Positions 32,147 through 40,158 of a DNA stretch of 64,000 bases are shown here, piece after piece. Below the pieces are notes generated by a model. The model was given only the letters and a program-made list of their open reading frames with translations. It did not search any database and was not told where the DNA came from. A program made the position numbers and the translations under genes. This stretch comes from Thalassobius sp002708925 (GTDB lineage: Bacteria > Pseudomonadota > Alphaproteobacteria > Rhodobacterales > Rhodobacteraceae): assembly GCF_049803795.1 (NCBI RefSeq), contig NZ_JBNAGJ010000004.1, forward strand, positions 186,001 through 250,000, in the 5' to 3' direction. Each line of letters begins with the position of its first letter. Position 1 is the stretch's first letter.

Positions 32147-32701
32147 ATGGCGAATGTTGCGATAACCTATTTCTCGGGGCGGGGGCACACCCGCAAGATG
32201 GCGCAGACCATTGCGGACGCGTTGGGCACCGAAGACTGCGCCGCGCGGCTGATCGACGTCATGCAGATGACCCAGATGGACTGGCAGGCGATGGAGGCCG
32301 CCGACGCCATCCTGTTCGGCGCACCCACCTACATGGGCAGCGTCGCGGCCGAGTTCAAAGGCTTCATGGATGCCAGCAGCGATATCTGGTCGAACCAGCT
32401 GTGGGCAGATAAGATCGCGGGCGGGTTCTCCGTGGCCACCTTTCCCGGCGGGGATAAGCTGGTGGCGCTACAGCAATTGAACACCTTTGCGATGCAGCAC
32501 GGCATGATCTGGGTTGGGCAGGATCAGATCGGCGCGCCGGTCGATGCCGATCAGCCCGGCATCAATCAGAGCGGCGTCTGGCTGGGGCTGGCTGCCACCA
32601 CCGTGCGCGACAAGGAACAGCTGATATCCGAGGGCGACATTGAAACCGCGCGCCGCTTTGGCAAGCGCATTGCCCGCGCGGTACGACGTTGGTCGGTATA
32701 G
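32147..32701 (+). CDS. Flavodoxin-fold NAD(P)H:quinone reductase-like protein
   Basis: The 184-residue protein has the flavodoxin fold of the WrbA/NQO group: an FMN phosphate loop SGRGHTRKMAQTIADALG near residues 9-26, FGAPTYMGSVAAEFKGFMD near 64-82, and the second FMN loop VATFPGGDK near 104. It likely reduces quinones with two electrons. The start is ATG 32147, 19 bp after the GMC stop, implying co-transcription; the two could pass electrons to the quinone pool together. Confidence 0.87.
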   Translation: MANVAITYFSGRGHTRKMAQTIADALGTEDCAARLIDVMQMTQMDWQAMEAADAILFGAPTYMGSVAAEFKGFMDASSDIWSNQLWADKIAGGFSVATFPGGDKLVALQQLNTFAMQHGMIWVGQDQIGAPVDADQPGINQSGVWLGLAATTVRDKEQLISEGDIETARRFGKRIARAVRRWSV

Positions 32702-32770
32702 GCCCGATCGCCTTTGTTTTCTGGGCTCTGACGTGCTAAGCACCCAGGTGAGGAGCCCGGAGGAACCTGC

Positions 32771-33721
32771 ATGACGCAGTTGCATCACGCTGACAGAGTG
32801 CTGGAGGAAGCGCATTCGCCCCGTGCGGCGGCGACGTCTCGGCTGGCAGCGTCGTGGCGGCGTTCGGCGGTCACTTATGGGCTGGATCCGCGCAACAAGC
32901 GCGCTCCCGAACGAGTCGAGATGACCGAGGTTCTGAAACGCCGCGACGCAATGGGCGATTTTCTGGAACTGGCCGTCCCGCAGATTGATCAGCTGTTCCG
33001 CATGGTCGGCAGCACCGGCTGCTGCGTGCTGCTGACAGACGCCGAGGGCGTGGTGCTGCAAGAGAGGTGCTCGGATTCCGACAGGGCCGTGTTCCAAAGC
33101 TGGGGCCTGTGGTCCGGCGCAATCTGGAGCGAACAGGCCGAGGGCACCAACGGAATTGGCACCTGTCTGGCGGAAAACCGTCAGGTCATCATCCACCGCG
33201 ATGAACATTTCCACAGCCGCAACACCGCCATGAGCTGCATGGATGCGCCCATTTACGGTGCCAGGGGCGAGGTGCTGGCGGCGCTGGATGTGTCCTCGTG
33301 CCGGGCGGATCAGACCGAGGGTTACACCCGTCTGATCGCCGGTGTCGTGGCGCAGGCCGCGCGGCAGATTGAGACAGCCCATTTCCACGCTTCCTTTGCC
33401 GGGGCGCGTTTCGTGGATGTTGGCGCGGATCGCCCGGACGAGACAACCCTGCTGGCCGTAGACGGCGATGATCTGGTGATCGGCGCCACTCGCGCGGCCC
33501 GGCGCAAACTGGGTTTGCAGGGGCATAGCTTTGATAATCCGATGCCGGCGGTGGACGTTCTGGGCACGGCTCAGGACCGCCGCGGGCTGGAGCAGGCCGA
33601 ACGCGCCGCGTTGCGCCGGGCGCTGGCGCGGGCCGGGGGGAATGCCTCGGCGGCGGCGCGCGCACTGGGGATTGGCCGCGCTACGCTGTATCGCCGGATG
33701 AAACGTCTGGGGCTGGATTGA
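32771..33721 (+). CDS. AcoR-like regulator with GAF sensor and Fis-type DNA-binding domain but no AAA+ domain
   Basis: The 316-residue protein has an N-terminal region of AcoR-type regulators (SRLAASWRRSAVTYGLDP, residues 23-40), a GAF sensor domain with CCVLLTDAEGVVLQ and GTNGIGTCLAENRQVIIHRDEHF (near 125-147), and a C-terminal Fis-like helix-turn-helix (GGNASAAARALGIGRATLYRRM near 290-311). The sigma-54-interacting AAA+ ATPase domain normally between them is missing, so it cannot drive sigma-54 promoters and must act on ordinary promoters. The aldehyde dehydrogenase 145 bp downstream, with a perfect palindrome in front, is the probable target. Confidence 0.9.
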   Translation: MTQLHHADRVLEEAHSPRAAATSRLAASWRRSAVTYGLDPRNKRAPERVEMTEVLKRRDAMGDFLELAVPQIDQLFRMVGSTGCCVLLTDAEGVVLQERCSDSDRAVFQSWGLWSGAIWSEQAEGTNGIGTCLAENRQVIIHRDEHFHSRNTAMSCMDAPIYGARGEVLAALDVSSCRADQTEGYTRLIAGVVAQAARQIETAHFHASFAGARFVDVGADRPDETTLLAVDGDDLVIGATRAARRKLGLQGHSFDNPMPAVDVLGTAQDRRGLEQAERAALRRALARAGGNASAAARALGIGRATLYRRMKRLGLD

Positions 33722-33743
33722 CGCCACGCTTTTCGGTTTCAAT

Positions 33744-33761
33744 TGTCTCAGTACTGAGACA
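33744..33761. promoter_or_regulatory. 18-bp perfect palindrome TGTCTCAGTACTGAGACA before the aldehyde dehydrogenase
   Basis: The palindrome begins 23 bp after the regulator stop and ends 105 bp before the aldehyde dehydrogenase ATG. TGTCTCA/TGAGACA arms are of the kind bound by Fis-type domains of AcoR-family regulators. It is the best candidate operator for the adjacent AcoR-like protein; assignment is inference. Confidence 0.65.
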
Positions 33762-33866
33762 CATCGCCCATACCGCCCGTCTTTGGGGGGCTGTTTGAAG
33801 CGCGGAATCACGGAAACCTCTGTCCATTCGCCGGGTATGCCCGGCTACTGAGGAGGAGATTCCAAA

Positions 33867-35390
33867 ATGAACGATATGACTCAAGCCAGCGACGTGCAGT
33901 ACGCATCGCCCTTCAAGGCGCGCTATGACAACTTCATCGGCGGCAAGTTCGTTGCGCCCGTGAACGGCAAATACTTCGAAAACATCACCCCCATCACCGG
34001 CGGTGTTGTCTGTGAAGTGGCCCGTTCGGACGCGGCGGACGTGGAACTGGCGCTGGATGCCGCACACGCAGCCAAAGACGCCTGGGGCAAAACCTCGCCG
34101 GCCGAGCGCTCGAATATCCTGCTGAAAATCGCAGACCGTATCGAAGAAAACCTGGAGCTGATCGCCACCGCCGAGACCTGGGACAACGGTAAGCCGATCC
34201 GCGAAACCACCGCCGCAGACATCCCGCTGTCGGCAGACCATTTCCGCTACTTTGCCGGCGTTCTGCGCGGCCAAGAAGGCACCATGTCCGAGATCGACCA
34301 CGACACCGTGGCCTATCATTTCCATGAACCGCTGGGCGTCGTCGGCCAGATCATCCCGTGGAACTTCTCGGTTCTGATGGCCGCGTGGAAACTGGCGCCC
34401 GCCCTGGCTGCTGGTAACTGCATCGTGCTGAAACCGGCCGAGCAGACCCCCGCCGCGATCATGGTTCTGATGGAAGTGATTGCAGATCTGCTGCCCGCCG
34501 GCGTTCTGAACGTGGTGAACGGCATGGGCCCGGACGTTGGCGGCCCGCTGGCCACCAGCCCGCGCATTGCCAAGATCGCCTTTACCGGCTCCACTGAAAC
34601 CGGCCGCATCATCATGAAGGCCGCGACTGAAAACCTGATCCCGGTGACGCTGGAGCTGGGCGGCAAATCGCCGAACATCTTCTTCTCGGATGTGATGGCT
34701 CAGGACGATGCGTTTCTGGACAAAGCCGTCGAAGGTTTTGTTCTGTTCGCCTTCAACCAGGGTGAGGTCTGCACCTGCCCGTCGCGCGCCCTGATCCAGG
34801 AAGACATCTACGAAGAGTTCATCGAGCGCTGCATCGCCCGCGTGAAAGCCATCAAACAAGGCGATCCGCGCGACATGAGCACCATGGTCGGTGCCCAAGC
34901 CAGCCAGGAACAGCAGGAAAAAATCCTGTCCTACCTGCAAATCGGTGTCGAAGAAGGGGCCGAGGTTCTGGCCGGTGGCGACGCTGCCCGCTTTAACGGT
35001 GACATCTCGAACGGCTACTACATCCAGCCGACCATCCTGAAAGGCCACAACAAGATGCGTGTCTTCCAGGAAGAGATCTTTGGCCCGGTTGTGTCCGTCA
35101 CCACCTTCAAAGACGAAGAAGAGGCCATGCAGATCGCCAATGACACCATGTACGGCCTGGGCGCCGGTGTCTGGACGCGTGACGGCACCCGTGCCTATCG
35201 CTTTGGCCGCGGCATCGAGGCAGGCCGTGTCTGGGTGAACAACTACCACGCCTATCCGGCCCACGCGGCCTTTGGTGGTTACAAACAGTCGGGCATCGGT
35301 CGCGAGACCCACAAGATGATGCTGGACCACTACCAGCAGACCAAAAACATGCTGGTCAGCTACAATCCCAACAAACTGGGCTTCTTCTAA
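33867..35390 (+). CDS. Aldehyde dehydrogenase, AcoD/ExaC type
   Basis: The 507-residue NAD-dependent aldehyde dehydrogenase has IIPWNFSVLMAAWKLAPALAAGN near residues 159-181, the NAD-loop FTGSTETGRIIM, the catalytic glutamate in LELGGKSPN (near 262-270), and the nucleophile region FNQGEVCTCPSRA near 296-308. The C-terminus (YKQSGIGRETHKMMLDHYQQTKNML) is typical for acetaldehyde dehydrogenase II (AcoD, ExaC). It would oxidise acetaldehyde or similar aldehydes to acids. GGAGGAG lies before the ATG. The upstream AcoR-like regulator and palindrome suggest aldehyde- or alcohol-inducible expression, and a terminator follows. Confidence 0.95.
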   Translation: MNDMTQASDVQYASPFKARYDNFIGGKFVAPVNGKYFENITPITGGVVCEVARSDAADVELALDAAHAAKDAWGKTSPAERSNILLKIADRIEENLELIATAETWDNGKPIRETTAADIPLSADHFRYFAGVLRGQEGTMSEIDHDTVAYHFHEPLGVVGQIIPWNFSVLMAAWKLAPALAAGNCIVLKPAEQTPAAIMVLMEVIADLLPAGVLNVVNGMGPDVGGPLATSPRIAKIAFTGSTETGRIIMKAATENLIPVTLELGGKSPNIFFSDVMAQDDAFLDKAVEGFVLFAFNQGEVCTCPSRALIQEDIYEEFIERCIARVKAIKQGDPRDMSTMVGAQASQEQQEKILSYLQIGVEEGAEVLAGGDAARFNGDISNGYYIQPTILKGHNKMRVFQEEIFGPVVSVTTFKDEEEAMQIANDTMYGLGAGVWTRDGTRAYRFGRGIEAGRVWVNNYHAYPAHAAFGGYKQSGIGRETHKMMLDHYQQTKNMLVSYNPNKLGFF

Positions 35391-35402
35391 GTTCAGCGTA
35401 GA

Positions 35403-35429
35403 AAAGGGGCCTTCCCAGAGGGCCCCTTT
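35403..35429 (+). terminator. Intrinsic terminator of the aldehyde dehydrogenase gene
   Basis: AAAGGGGCC (35403-35411) pairs with GGCCCCTTT (35421-35429) around a 9-nt loop, 13 bp after the stop. Confidence 0.8.
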
Positions 35430-35525
35430 GATCTGGTTCCGGCCCTGGGGTGCGCGGCGTTGTCCTCCTCGCTCCTCTCCCGATGACGGTGCGGACTTTG
35501 GGGTTGGAATTAGAAACCAAAACGA

Positions 35526-35559
35526 AAAACGCGCCCAGCTGTCCGGCCGGGCGCGTTTT
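35526..35559. terminator. Bidirectional hairpin terminator
   Basis: AAAACGCGCCC (35526-35536) and GGGCGCGTTTT (35549-35559) form an 11-bp stem ending in A/T runs on both sides, with ATTTTGGG following. It is one of three hairpins in the 267-bp gap between the convergent aldehyde dehydrogenase and rpsU genes. No gene is visible in the gap. Confidence 0.75.
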
Positions 35560-35589
35560 ATTTTGGGTCGTACTTTTTGGCATTGAGCC

Positions 35590-35624
35590 AAAAACGACAA
35601 ACCCCCGTGGAATACCTCGGGGGT
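35590..35624 (-). terminator. Intrinsic terminator of rpsU
   Basis: ACCCCCG (35601-35607) pairs with CGGGGGT (35618-35624). In the minus-strand direction the stem is followed by TTTGTCGTTTTTGG, suited to termination of the rpsU transcript 34 bp past its stop. Confidence 0.7.
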
Positions 35625-35657
35625 CGTCTTCAGCATCCAAAGCTACCGAGAGAGATC

Positions 35658-35864
35658 TTACAGAAGACCTTCGCGCTGTGCTTTCTTGCGTGCCAGTTTA
35701 CGGGCACGGCGGATCGCTTCAGCTTTCTCACGCGCTTTTTTGACAGAGGGTTTCTCGAAATGCTGCTTCAGCTTCATTTCGCGGAACACACCTTCGCGCT
35801 GTAGCTTCTTCTTCAGGGCCCGAAGGGCCTGATCGACGTTATTGTCGCGAACGCTAACCTGCAT
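35658..35864 (-). CDS. rpsU: 30S ribosomal protein S21
   Basis: The 68-residue highly basic protein starts MQVSVRDNNVDQALRALKKKLQREGVF and ends in the Arg/Lys-rich helix typical for S21, a small-subunit protein needed for mRNA binding in initiation. AAAGGTGG is upstream of the ATG. It is divergent from the COQ9 gene and has its own promoter and terminator. Confidence 0.98.
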   Translation of the reverse strand: MQVSVRDNNVDQALRALKKKLQREGVFREMKLKQHFEKPSVKKAREKAEAIRRARKLARKKAQREGLL

Positions 35865-35916
35865 GTGGTTTTCACCACCTTTCTAAGTTGAGTTGCAAGG
35901 AATTGCAGGAAGTGGC

Positions 35917-35945
35917 CATATAGCAAAGGCTGCCCTATTTGTCTA
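35917..35945 (-). promoter_or_regulatory. Candidate sigma-70-type promoter of rpsU
   Basis: On the minus strand TAGACA (35945-35940) and TATATG (35922-35917) are 17 bp apart, 53 bp upstream of the rpsU start. Spacing is ideal and the position fits. Confidence 0.5.
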
Positions 35946-35976
35946 GGGTGTGGCCAAGCATGAAAAGGAGCCCGCC

Positions 35977-36663
35977 ATGACTGCACCGGATGCGAAGGAA
36001 ACCCTGCTGGACGCCGCGCTAAGCCACGTGGCCTTTGATGGCTGGAGCACGGAAACCTTTGAGGCGGCCGTGGCGGATTCGGGGGTTAACCCGACGGTGG
36101 CGCGGGCGGTCTGTCCGCGCGGTGCGGTGGATCTGGCGGTGGCCTATCATCAGCGCGGGGATCGGCTGATGACCGAGCGCTATAAGGCCGCGGACCTGTC
36201 TGGCCTGCGCTATTCCCAGAAGGTGGCCGCCCTGATCCGGTTCCGGATCGAAGCGGCCGATGACAAAGAGGCCGTGCGGCGCGGCTCGACTTTGTTCGCC
36301 CTGCCGCAGCACGCGCCAGAAGGGGCCCGGCTGATCTGGAACACCTGCGATCTGATCTGGAATACGCTTGGGGACAGTTCGGAGGATGTGAACTGGTACA
36401 CCAAGCGCATGACGCTGAGCGGGGTCTATGGCGCAACCGTGCTGTTCTGGCTGGGAGACGATTCGCCAGGTGAACAGGCGACATGGGATTTCTTGGAGCG
36501 GCGGATCGACGATGTTATGCGTTTCGAGAAGTTCAAGGCCGGCATACGCGAAAACAAGGCCCTGAGCCCCCTGTTCGCGGGGCCTCTGGCCGTTCTGAAC
36601 ACGATCAAAGCCCCCAAAGCCGCGCGCAATGACCTGCCCGGCCAGATGCAGGGCAAAACCTAA
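35977..36663 (+). CDS. COQ9 family ubiquinone biosynthesis protein
   Basis: The 228-residue protein matches COQ9: a TetR-like helical fold without DNA-binding function that holds lipid and supports COQ7-type hydroxylation in ubiquinone synthesis. Recognisable stretches are LLDAALSHVAFDGWS near residues 10-24, FPRG-like CPRGAVDLAVAYH, and the C-terminal W-rich region DVNWYTKRMTLSGVYGATVLFWLGD near 130-154. The ATG 35977 follows AAGGAG; an upstream GTG at 35950 lacks support. The quinone oxidoreductase 10 bp downstream is likely in the same operon. Confidence 0.93.
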   Translation: MTAPDAKETLLDAALSHVAFDGWSTETFEAAVADSGVNPTVARAVCPRGAVDLAVAYHQRGDRLMTERYKAADLSGLRYSQKVAALIRFRIEAADDKEAVRRGSTLFALPQHAPEGARLIWNTCDLIWNTLGDSSEDVNWYTKRMTLSGVYGATVLFWLGDDSPGEQATWDFLERRIDDVMRFEKFKAGIRENKALSPLFAGPLAVLNTIKAPKAARNDLPGQMQGKT

Positions 36664-36673
36664 GGAGACAACA

Positions 36674-37663
36674 ATGACCCAGATGATGCGGGCGGTGGAA
36701 ATCACCGAACCGGGTGGACCGGACGTGCTGAAACTCTGCGAACGCCCGGTGCCGCAGCCCGCGGCGGGCCAGGTGGTGATCAAGGTCGCCTATGCCGGTG
36801 TGAACCGCCCCGATGCGCTGCAACGCGCCGGGGCCTATGCGCCGCCGCCCACGGCCAGCGATCTGCCGGGGCTTGAAGCCTCGGGGCATATCGAGGCGAT
36901 CGGCGCCGGCGTGAGCGGCTGGTCGGTTGGCGATCCGGTCTGCGGGCTGCTGCCCGGCGGCGGCTATGCCGAATACGTGGCCACCCCGGCAGCGCATTGC
37001 CTGCCGGTGCCGGACGGTATGGGGCTGAAAGAGGCCGCCTGCCTGCCCGAGACCTATTTCACCGTCTGGTCCAACGTGTTCCAGCGCGGTGGCCTAAAAG
37101 CAGGAGAGCGGTTCTTGATCCACGGCGGCTCGTCCGGGATTGGCACGACGGCGATCCAACTGGCCCGTGAATTCGGCGCGCGGGTGTTCGTGACCGTCGG
37201 CAATCAGGAAAAAGCCGCCGCCTGCGCCGCGCTGGGGGCCGAGCGGACGATTATCTATAAGGACGAAGATTTCGTCGATGTGATGAAATCCGAGGGCGGC
37301 GCGAACCTGATCCTGGATATGGTGGGCGGCCTGTATATCCCGCGCAATATCCGGGCGCTGGCTGATGACGGGCGGCTGGTGCAGATCGCGTTCCTACAGG
37401 GCCCCAAGGTCGAGATGAACTTTGCGCAGGTCATGACGCGGAGGCTGACGATCACCGGGTCCACTCTGCGCCCGCAAAGCGACCTGGCCAAGGCCAAGAT
37501 CGCCGACAGCCTGCATGAGAACGTCTGGCCGCTGCTGAATGCTGGCAAGATCGCCCCAGTGATGGACAGCGAATTTGCGCTTGCAGATGCCAGCCAGGCC
37601 CATGCCCGGATGGAAAGCAGCGGGCATATCGGCAAGATCGTTCTGACTGTCTTTGGCGGGTGA
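36674..37663 (+). CDS. NAD(P)H quinone oxidoreductase (PIG3-type, zinc-free MDR)
   Basis: A 329-residue medium-chain dehydrogenase/reductase of the quinone oxidoreductase/TP53I3 group. N-terminal MRAVEITEPGGPDVLKL, the motif YAGVNRPDALQRAGAY near residues 43-58 and the NADPH-binding segment IHGGSSGIGTTAIQLAREFGA near 145-165 are visible. Structural zinc cysteines of alcohol dehydrogenases are absent. It likely carries out one- or two-electron quinone reduction with NADPH. TAAGGAG precedes the ATG. It follows COQ9 by 10 bp and is ended by a strong terminator. Confidence 0.92.
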   Translation: MTQMMRAVEITEPGGPDVLKLCERPVPQPAAGQVVIKVAYAGVNRPDALQRAGAYAPPPTASDLPGLEASGHIEAIGAGVSGWSVGDPVCGLLPGGGYAEYVATPAAHCLPVPDGMGLKEAACLPETYFTVWSNVFQRGGLKAGERFLIHGGSSGIGTTAIQLAREFGARVFVTVGNQEKAAACAALGAERTIIYKDEDFVDVMKSEGGANLILDMVGGLYIPRNIRALADDGRLVQIAFLQGPKVEMNFAQVMTRRLTITGSTLRPQSDLAKAKIADSLHENVWPLLNAGKIAPVMDSEFALADASQAHARMESSGHIGKIVLTVFGG

Positions 37664-37684
37664 AGCCCCGGCAGCATTGGGGTG

Positions 37685-37710
37685 AAAAAGGGGCCGGGGG
37701 CCCCTTTTTT
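37685..37710 (+). terminator. Intrinsic terminator after the quinone oxidoreductase gene
   Basis: AAAAAGGGGCC (37685-37695) pairs with GGCCCCTTTTT (37699-37709) around a 3-nt loop; the T-run continues. It closes the COQ9 operon. Confidence 0.88.
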
Positions 37711-37865
37711 ATGTGAGCGGTCAGAGTTTGCTATTTTAGGTAGAGTGTCGCTCTACTTACCCTTCTTATGGTGTTCGTATTTCCAGAATTTCCACGGAAT
37801 TGAATTGAAAGTAAGATTGCGATACTCCATAGAAATTGCACCACTCTGAAAACACGAGGAAAATT

Positions 37866-38204
37866 ATGTCCGCACTTTTGGAAATTACCGCCGCAGATCT
37901 GAATGCTCTTTCTTTGGCGGATTTGAAGGCGCTGGAAAAGAAAGTCGCAAAGGCTATTGCCTCTTTCGAAGAACGGCAGCGCCAAGAGGCCCTGGCCGCG
38001 CTTGAAGCCAAAGCCAAGGAAATGGGGTTCTCTCTGGCAGAGCTGACCGGGGCCAGTGCCGGGCGGAAAGCGAAACCCGCCGGGATTCCCAAATTCGCCA
38101 ATCCTGAAAACCCCGCGCAAACCTGGACCGGCAAAGGCCGCCGGCCCGAATGGTTTGTTGCGGCTGTTCAGGCGGGTAAATCCCCCGAAGACCTGGCTAT
38201 CTGA
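37866..38204 (+). CDS. H-NS histone family protein (HvrA/Spb-like)
   Basis: The 112-residue protein has an N-terminal coiled-coil oligomerisation region (residues 13-60, rich in Leu, Lys and Glu) and a C-terminal H-NS DNA-binding motif TWTGKGRRPEWFVAAVQAGKSPEDL near 87-111, including the core TWTGKGRRP. Alphaproteobacterial members such as HvrA of Rhodobacter are AT-DNA-binding global regulators. GAGGA lies before the ATG. The upstream 150 bp is notably AT-rich, which may permit self-silencing. Its 3' end overlaps that of the convergent RNase T2 gene by 8 bp. Confidence 0.93.
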   Translation: MSALLEITAADLNALSLADLKALEKKVAKAIASFEERQRQEALAALEAKAKEMGFSLAELTGASAGRKAKPAGIPKFANPENPAQTWTGKGRRPEWFVAAVQAGKSPEDLAI

Positions 38205-38838
38205 TCGGATCGAATAGCGCGTCTTTCATGCGGCAATCTTTGACAGCGTCCCGGCCGCAAGGCACGGGGCGCAGGTCTTTGGACAGGCACAGGCGGGCCT
38301 CTTGGATGCGTCCGTCGCGGCAGGTGATGGTCAGCATGTCGGGCTCCCAGTCCGGGTTGGCCTTCAAAAACGCCTCTTCCACGACCGAGGCGGGCAGTTT
38401 CACCGACCGATCCAGTTTGCGGAAAATCTGCGGGCGGTTCACGCTTTCATAGGCGCGGCGCGACAGGGCGTAATATTGCGCCGCCGTCAGCCCCGAGCAG
38501 GTGCCATGCTTTTTCCACTGATACCAGGCCAGGCCGGAACTGCCCATGATGTCCTCCATCTCGTTGGACATGCGGCGGGTGGGGTGCGGTTCGGTTGTGC
38601 GGCAGAACGCAGGCCAGCCGCGATGATACTGCGGCCACAGCCCATGCAGCACCCAGCCGTAATCGTGACGCGGGTCGCATTGCGGGGAATTGCGCGCGTC
38701 CCCTTCGATGGCACACCAACTGGGCGACCAGCTCAGCGCCAGGACGTAGTAATCAAACTCTCCAGATTTTTCCCCATCCGCACGGGCAGGGGCGGCGAAG
38801 CTCAGCGCGGCCAGCAGGGCCAACAGGGCAAATCGCAT
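38197..38838 (-). CDS. Secreted ribonuclease T2
   Basis: The 213-residue protein has a signal peptide (residues 1-20, ending PARA) and both catalytic segments of the T2 family: VLHGLWPQ near residues 63-70 and WKKHGTCSG near 108-116. Several cysteines are suited to disulfides. It hydrolyses RNA through 2',3'-cyclic nucleotides in the periplasm or outside the cell. The cyclic products are substrates for a CpdB-type enzyme such as the one at 47743-49623. It is divergent from trcR and convergent with the H-NS gene. Confidence 0.94.
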   Translation of the reverse strand: MRFALLALLAALSFAAPARADGEKSGEFDYYVLALSWSPSWCAIEGDARNSPQCDPRHDYGWVLHGLWPQYHRGWPAFCRTTEPHPTRRMSNEMEDIMGSSGLAWYQWKKHGTCSGLTAAQYYALSRRAYESVNRPQIFRKLDRSVKLPASVVEEAFLKANPDWEPDMLTITCRDGRIQEARLCLSKDLRPVPCGRDAVKDCRMKDALFDPIR

Positions 38839-38963
38839 AAACTCTTTCCTTCTGTCTTTTTCGGCACTATATAGGCCTCAAGTTCCCCTACAATGGAAAC
38901 CCGCCCGATCATGGGCCGCCTGTTTTCAGGCAACGGGGAAGATTTGCGTCAAGGAGAGATGAC

Positions 38964-39701
38964 ATGGCCAAACCGATTATGGCGAAAGCAACCGCCGTTT
39001 GGCTGATCGACAACACCACGATCAGCTTCAAGCAGATTGCCGATTTCGTCGGAATGCACGAGCTGGAGATCCAGGGCATCGCCGATGGCGACGTGGCCCC
39101 CGGTGTGAAGGGATTTGATCCGGTCGCCAACAACCAGCTGACCGACGAAGAAATCGCCGCCGCTGAAAAAAGCCCGCTGCACAAGCTGAAGCTGAAGTTC
39201 AACGCCGCCGCCCAAGGCGAGGAAAAACGCCGTGGCCCGCGCTATACCCCGCTGTCGAAACGTCAGGACCGTCCGAACTCGATCCTGTGGCTGGTGAAAT
39301 TCCACCCCGAGCTGACCGACGGCCAGATCGCCAAGCTGGTGGGCACCACCAAGCCGACGATTCAGTCGATCCGCGAGCGCACCCACTGGAACATCGCCAA
39401 CATGCAGCCGATTGATCCGGTTGCTCTGGGCCTGTGCAAGCAGACCGAACTGGACGCCGCCGTTCAGAAGGCCGCCGCCAAGAAGGCCGCCGAGGGCCAG
39501 GCCATGTCCGATGACGAGCGCCGCAAGCTGCTGTCCACCGAGCAGAGCCTGACCATGGACGCCGAGCCCAAAATCCCCACCGCCATCGAAGGCCTGGAGA
39601 CGTTCAGCCTGAAGGATGAGGACGAGGAAAAAGAAGAGGAAATCCTGGACGCGGACAGCTTCTTTAACCTGCCCAGCGGCACGGATGACGAACAGCCCTG
39701 A
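38964..39701 (+). CDS. trcR: TrcR: cell cycle transcriptional regulator (DUF1013)
   Basis: The 245-residue protein matches the DUF1013/TrcR family conserved across Alphaproteobacteria, described as a cell-cycle regulator in Caulobacter. Two helix-turn-helix-like regions are visible, ISFKQIADFVGMHELEIQGI (residues 20-39) and LTDGQIAKLVGTTKPTIQSI near 116-135, the signature KRQDRPNSILWLVKFHPEL, and a long acidic C-terminal tail that ends in FFNLPSG. AAGGAGAG precedes the ATG. It is monocistronic with a strong terminator. Confidence 0.95.
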   Translation: MAKPIMAKATAVWLIDNTTISFKQIADFVGMHELEIQGIADGDVAPGVKGFDPVANNQLTDEEIAAAEKSPLHKLKLKFNAAAQGEEKRRGPRYTPLSKRQDRPNSILWLVKFHPELTDGQIAKLVGTTKPTIQSIRERTHWNIANMQPIDPVALGLCKQTELDAAVQKAAAKKAAEGQAMSDDERRKLLSTEQSLTMDAEPKIPTAIEGLETFSLKDEDEEKEEEILDADSFFNLPSGTDDEQP

Positions 39702-39724
39702 TCCTTGGATCGGGACGCGAGGAC

Positions 39725-39753
39725 AAGGCCCAGGGAATACCCCTGGGCCTTTT
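39725..39753 (+). terminator. Intrinsic terminator of trcR
   Basis: AAGGCCCAGGG (39725-39735) pairs perfectly with CCCTGGGCCTT (39741-39751) around a 5-nt loop, and TT follows the arm. Confidence 0.9.
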
Positions 39754-40158
39754 CGATTCTGGCAGATGGCGGATCGCGGCATCAGGGGCAATCATTGCCC
39801 GCCATGTGGTGCTGAACGCCCTGATTTGATAGAAATCGGTTTGCCTGTGGATCTGGCTTTGGGTCTGTGCGCGTATGGCATTGAAAAATATGGCATAAAA
39901 CCTGGCCGTGGGGTCTGCGTGCTCTGGCGCGCAACCCTCTGATTTTGATCATATTTTCACACATTCAGGCCGGGTTCAAAAATTCTGCATCGGCGCTGAT
40001 TTTTTTCTTGATTGGTGGGGCAAGCGGCCCTAAATGCCCAGCTCACAGACGCCAACGCACGCGCCTCTGGCCGGGCCAGCCCCCGTGTTTACGTAGCGAC
40101 GGTAACGTCTCCCTTGGAAGTGAGCGGTCATATATGGCCGGGTCTATTGGAGATGGCC
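39754..40158 (+). promoter_or_regulatory. Long non-coding leader of the ornithine decarboxylase gene, possible speF-type element
   Basis: No convincing gene lies in this 405-bp stretch. It holds competing hairpins: ATCAGGG (39781-39787) with CCCTGAT (39819-39825), against an inner GGGCAA/TTGCCC. Nearer the gene are GGGCA/TGCCC (40018-40039) and CTGG/CCAG (40067-40079). A speF leader RNA is known upstream of ornithine decarboxylase genes in Alphaproteobacteria, so this is the place to expect one. I could not confirm the family consensus by eye. Confidence 0.35.

Noticed and set aside
33780..33806. Possible sigma-54 promoter (GG-N10-GC) before the aldehyde dehydrogenase
   Set aside because: Only the two invariant dinucleotides match, and the adjacent regulator lacks the AAA+ domain needed for sigma-54 activation.
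33681..35636. 651-codon open frame antisense to the aldehyde dehydrogenase
   Set aside because: Shadow of a gene with complete catalytic motifs; it also runs through two terminator hairpins.
40034..40096. Twenty-codon ORF in the ornithine decarboxylase leader as a speFL-like leader peptide
   Set aside because: No ribosome site and no run of ornithine/arginine-sensing codons; the proline-rich frame looks accidental.
40012..40158. N-terminal extension of ornithine decarboxylase by 49 codons
   Set aside because: The extension is low-quality and overlaps structured leader sequence, and ATG 40159 has a ribosome site and family-like start.
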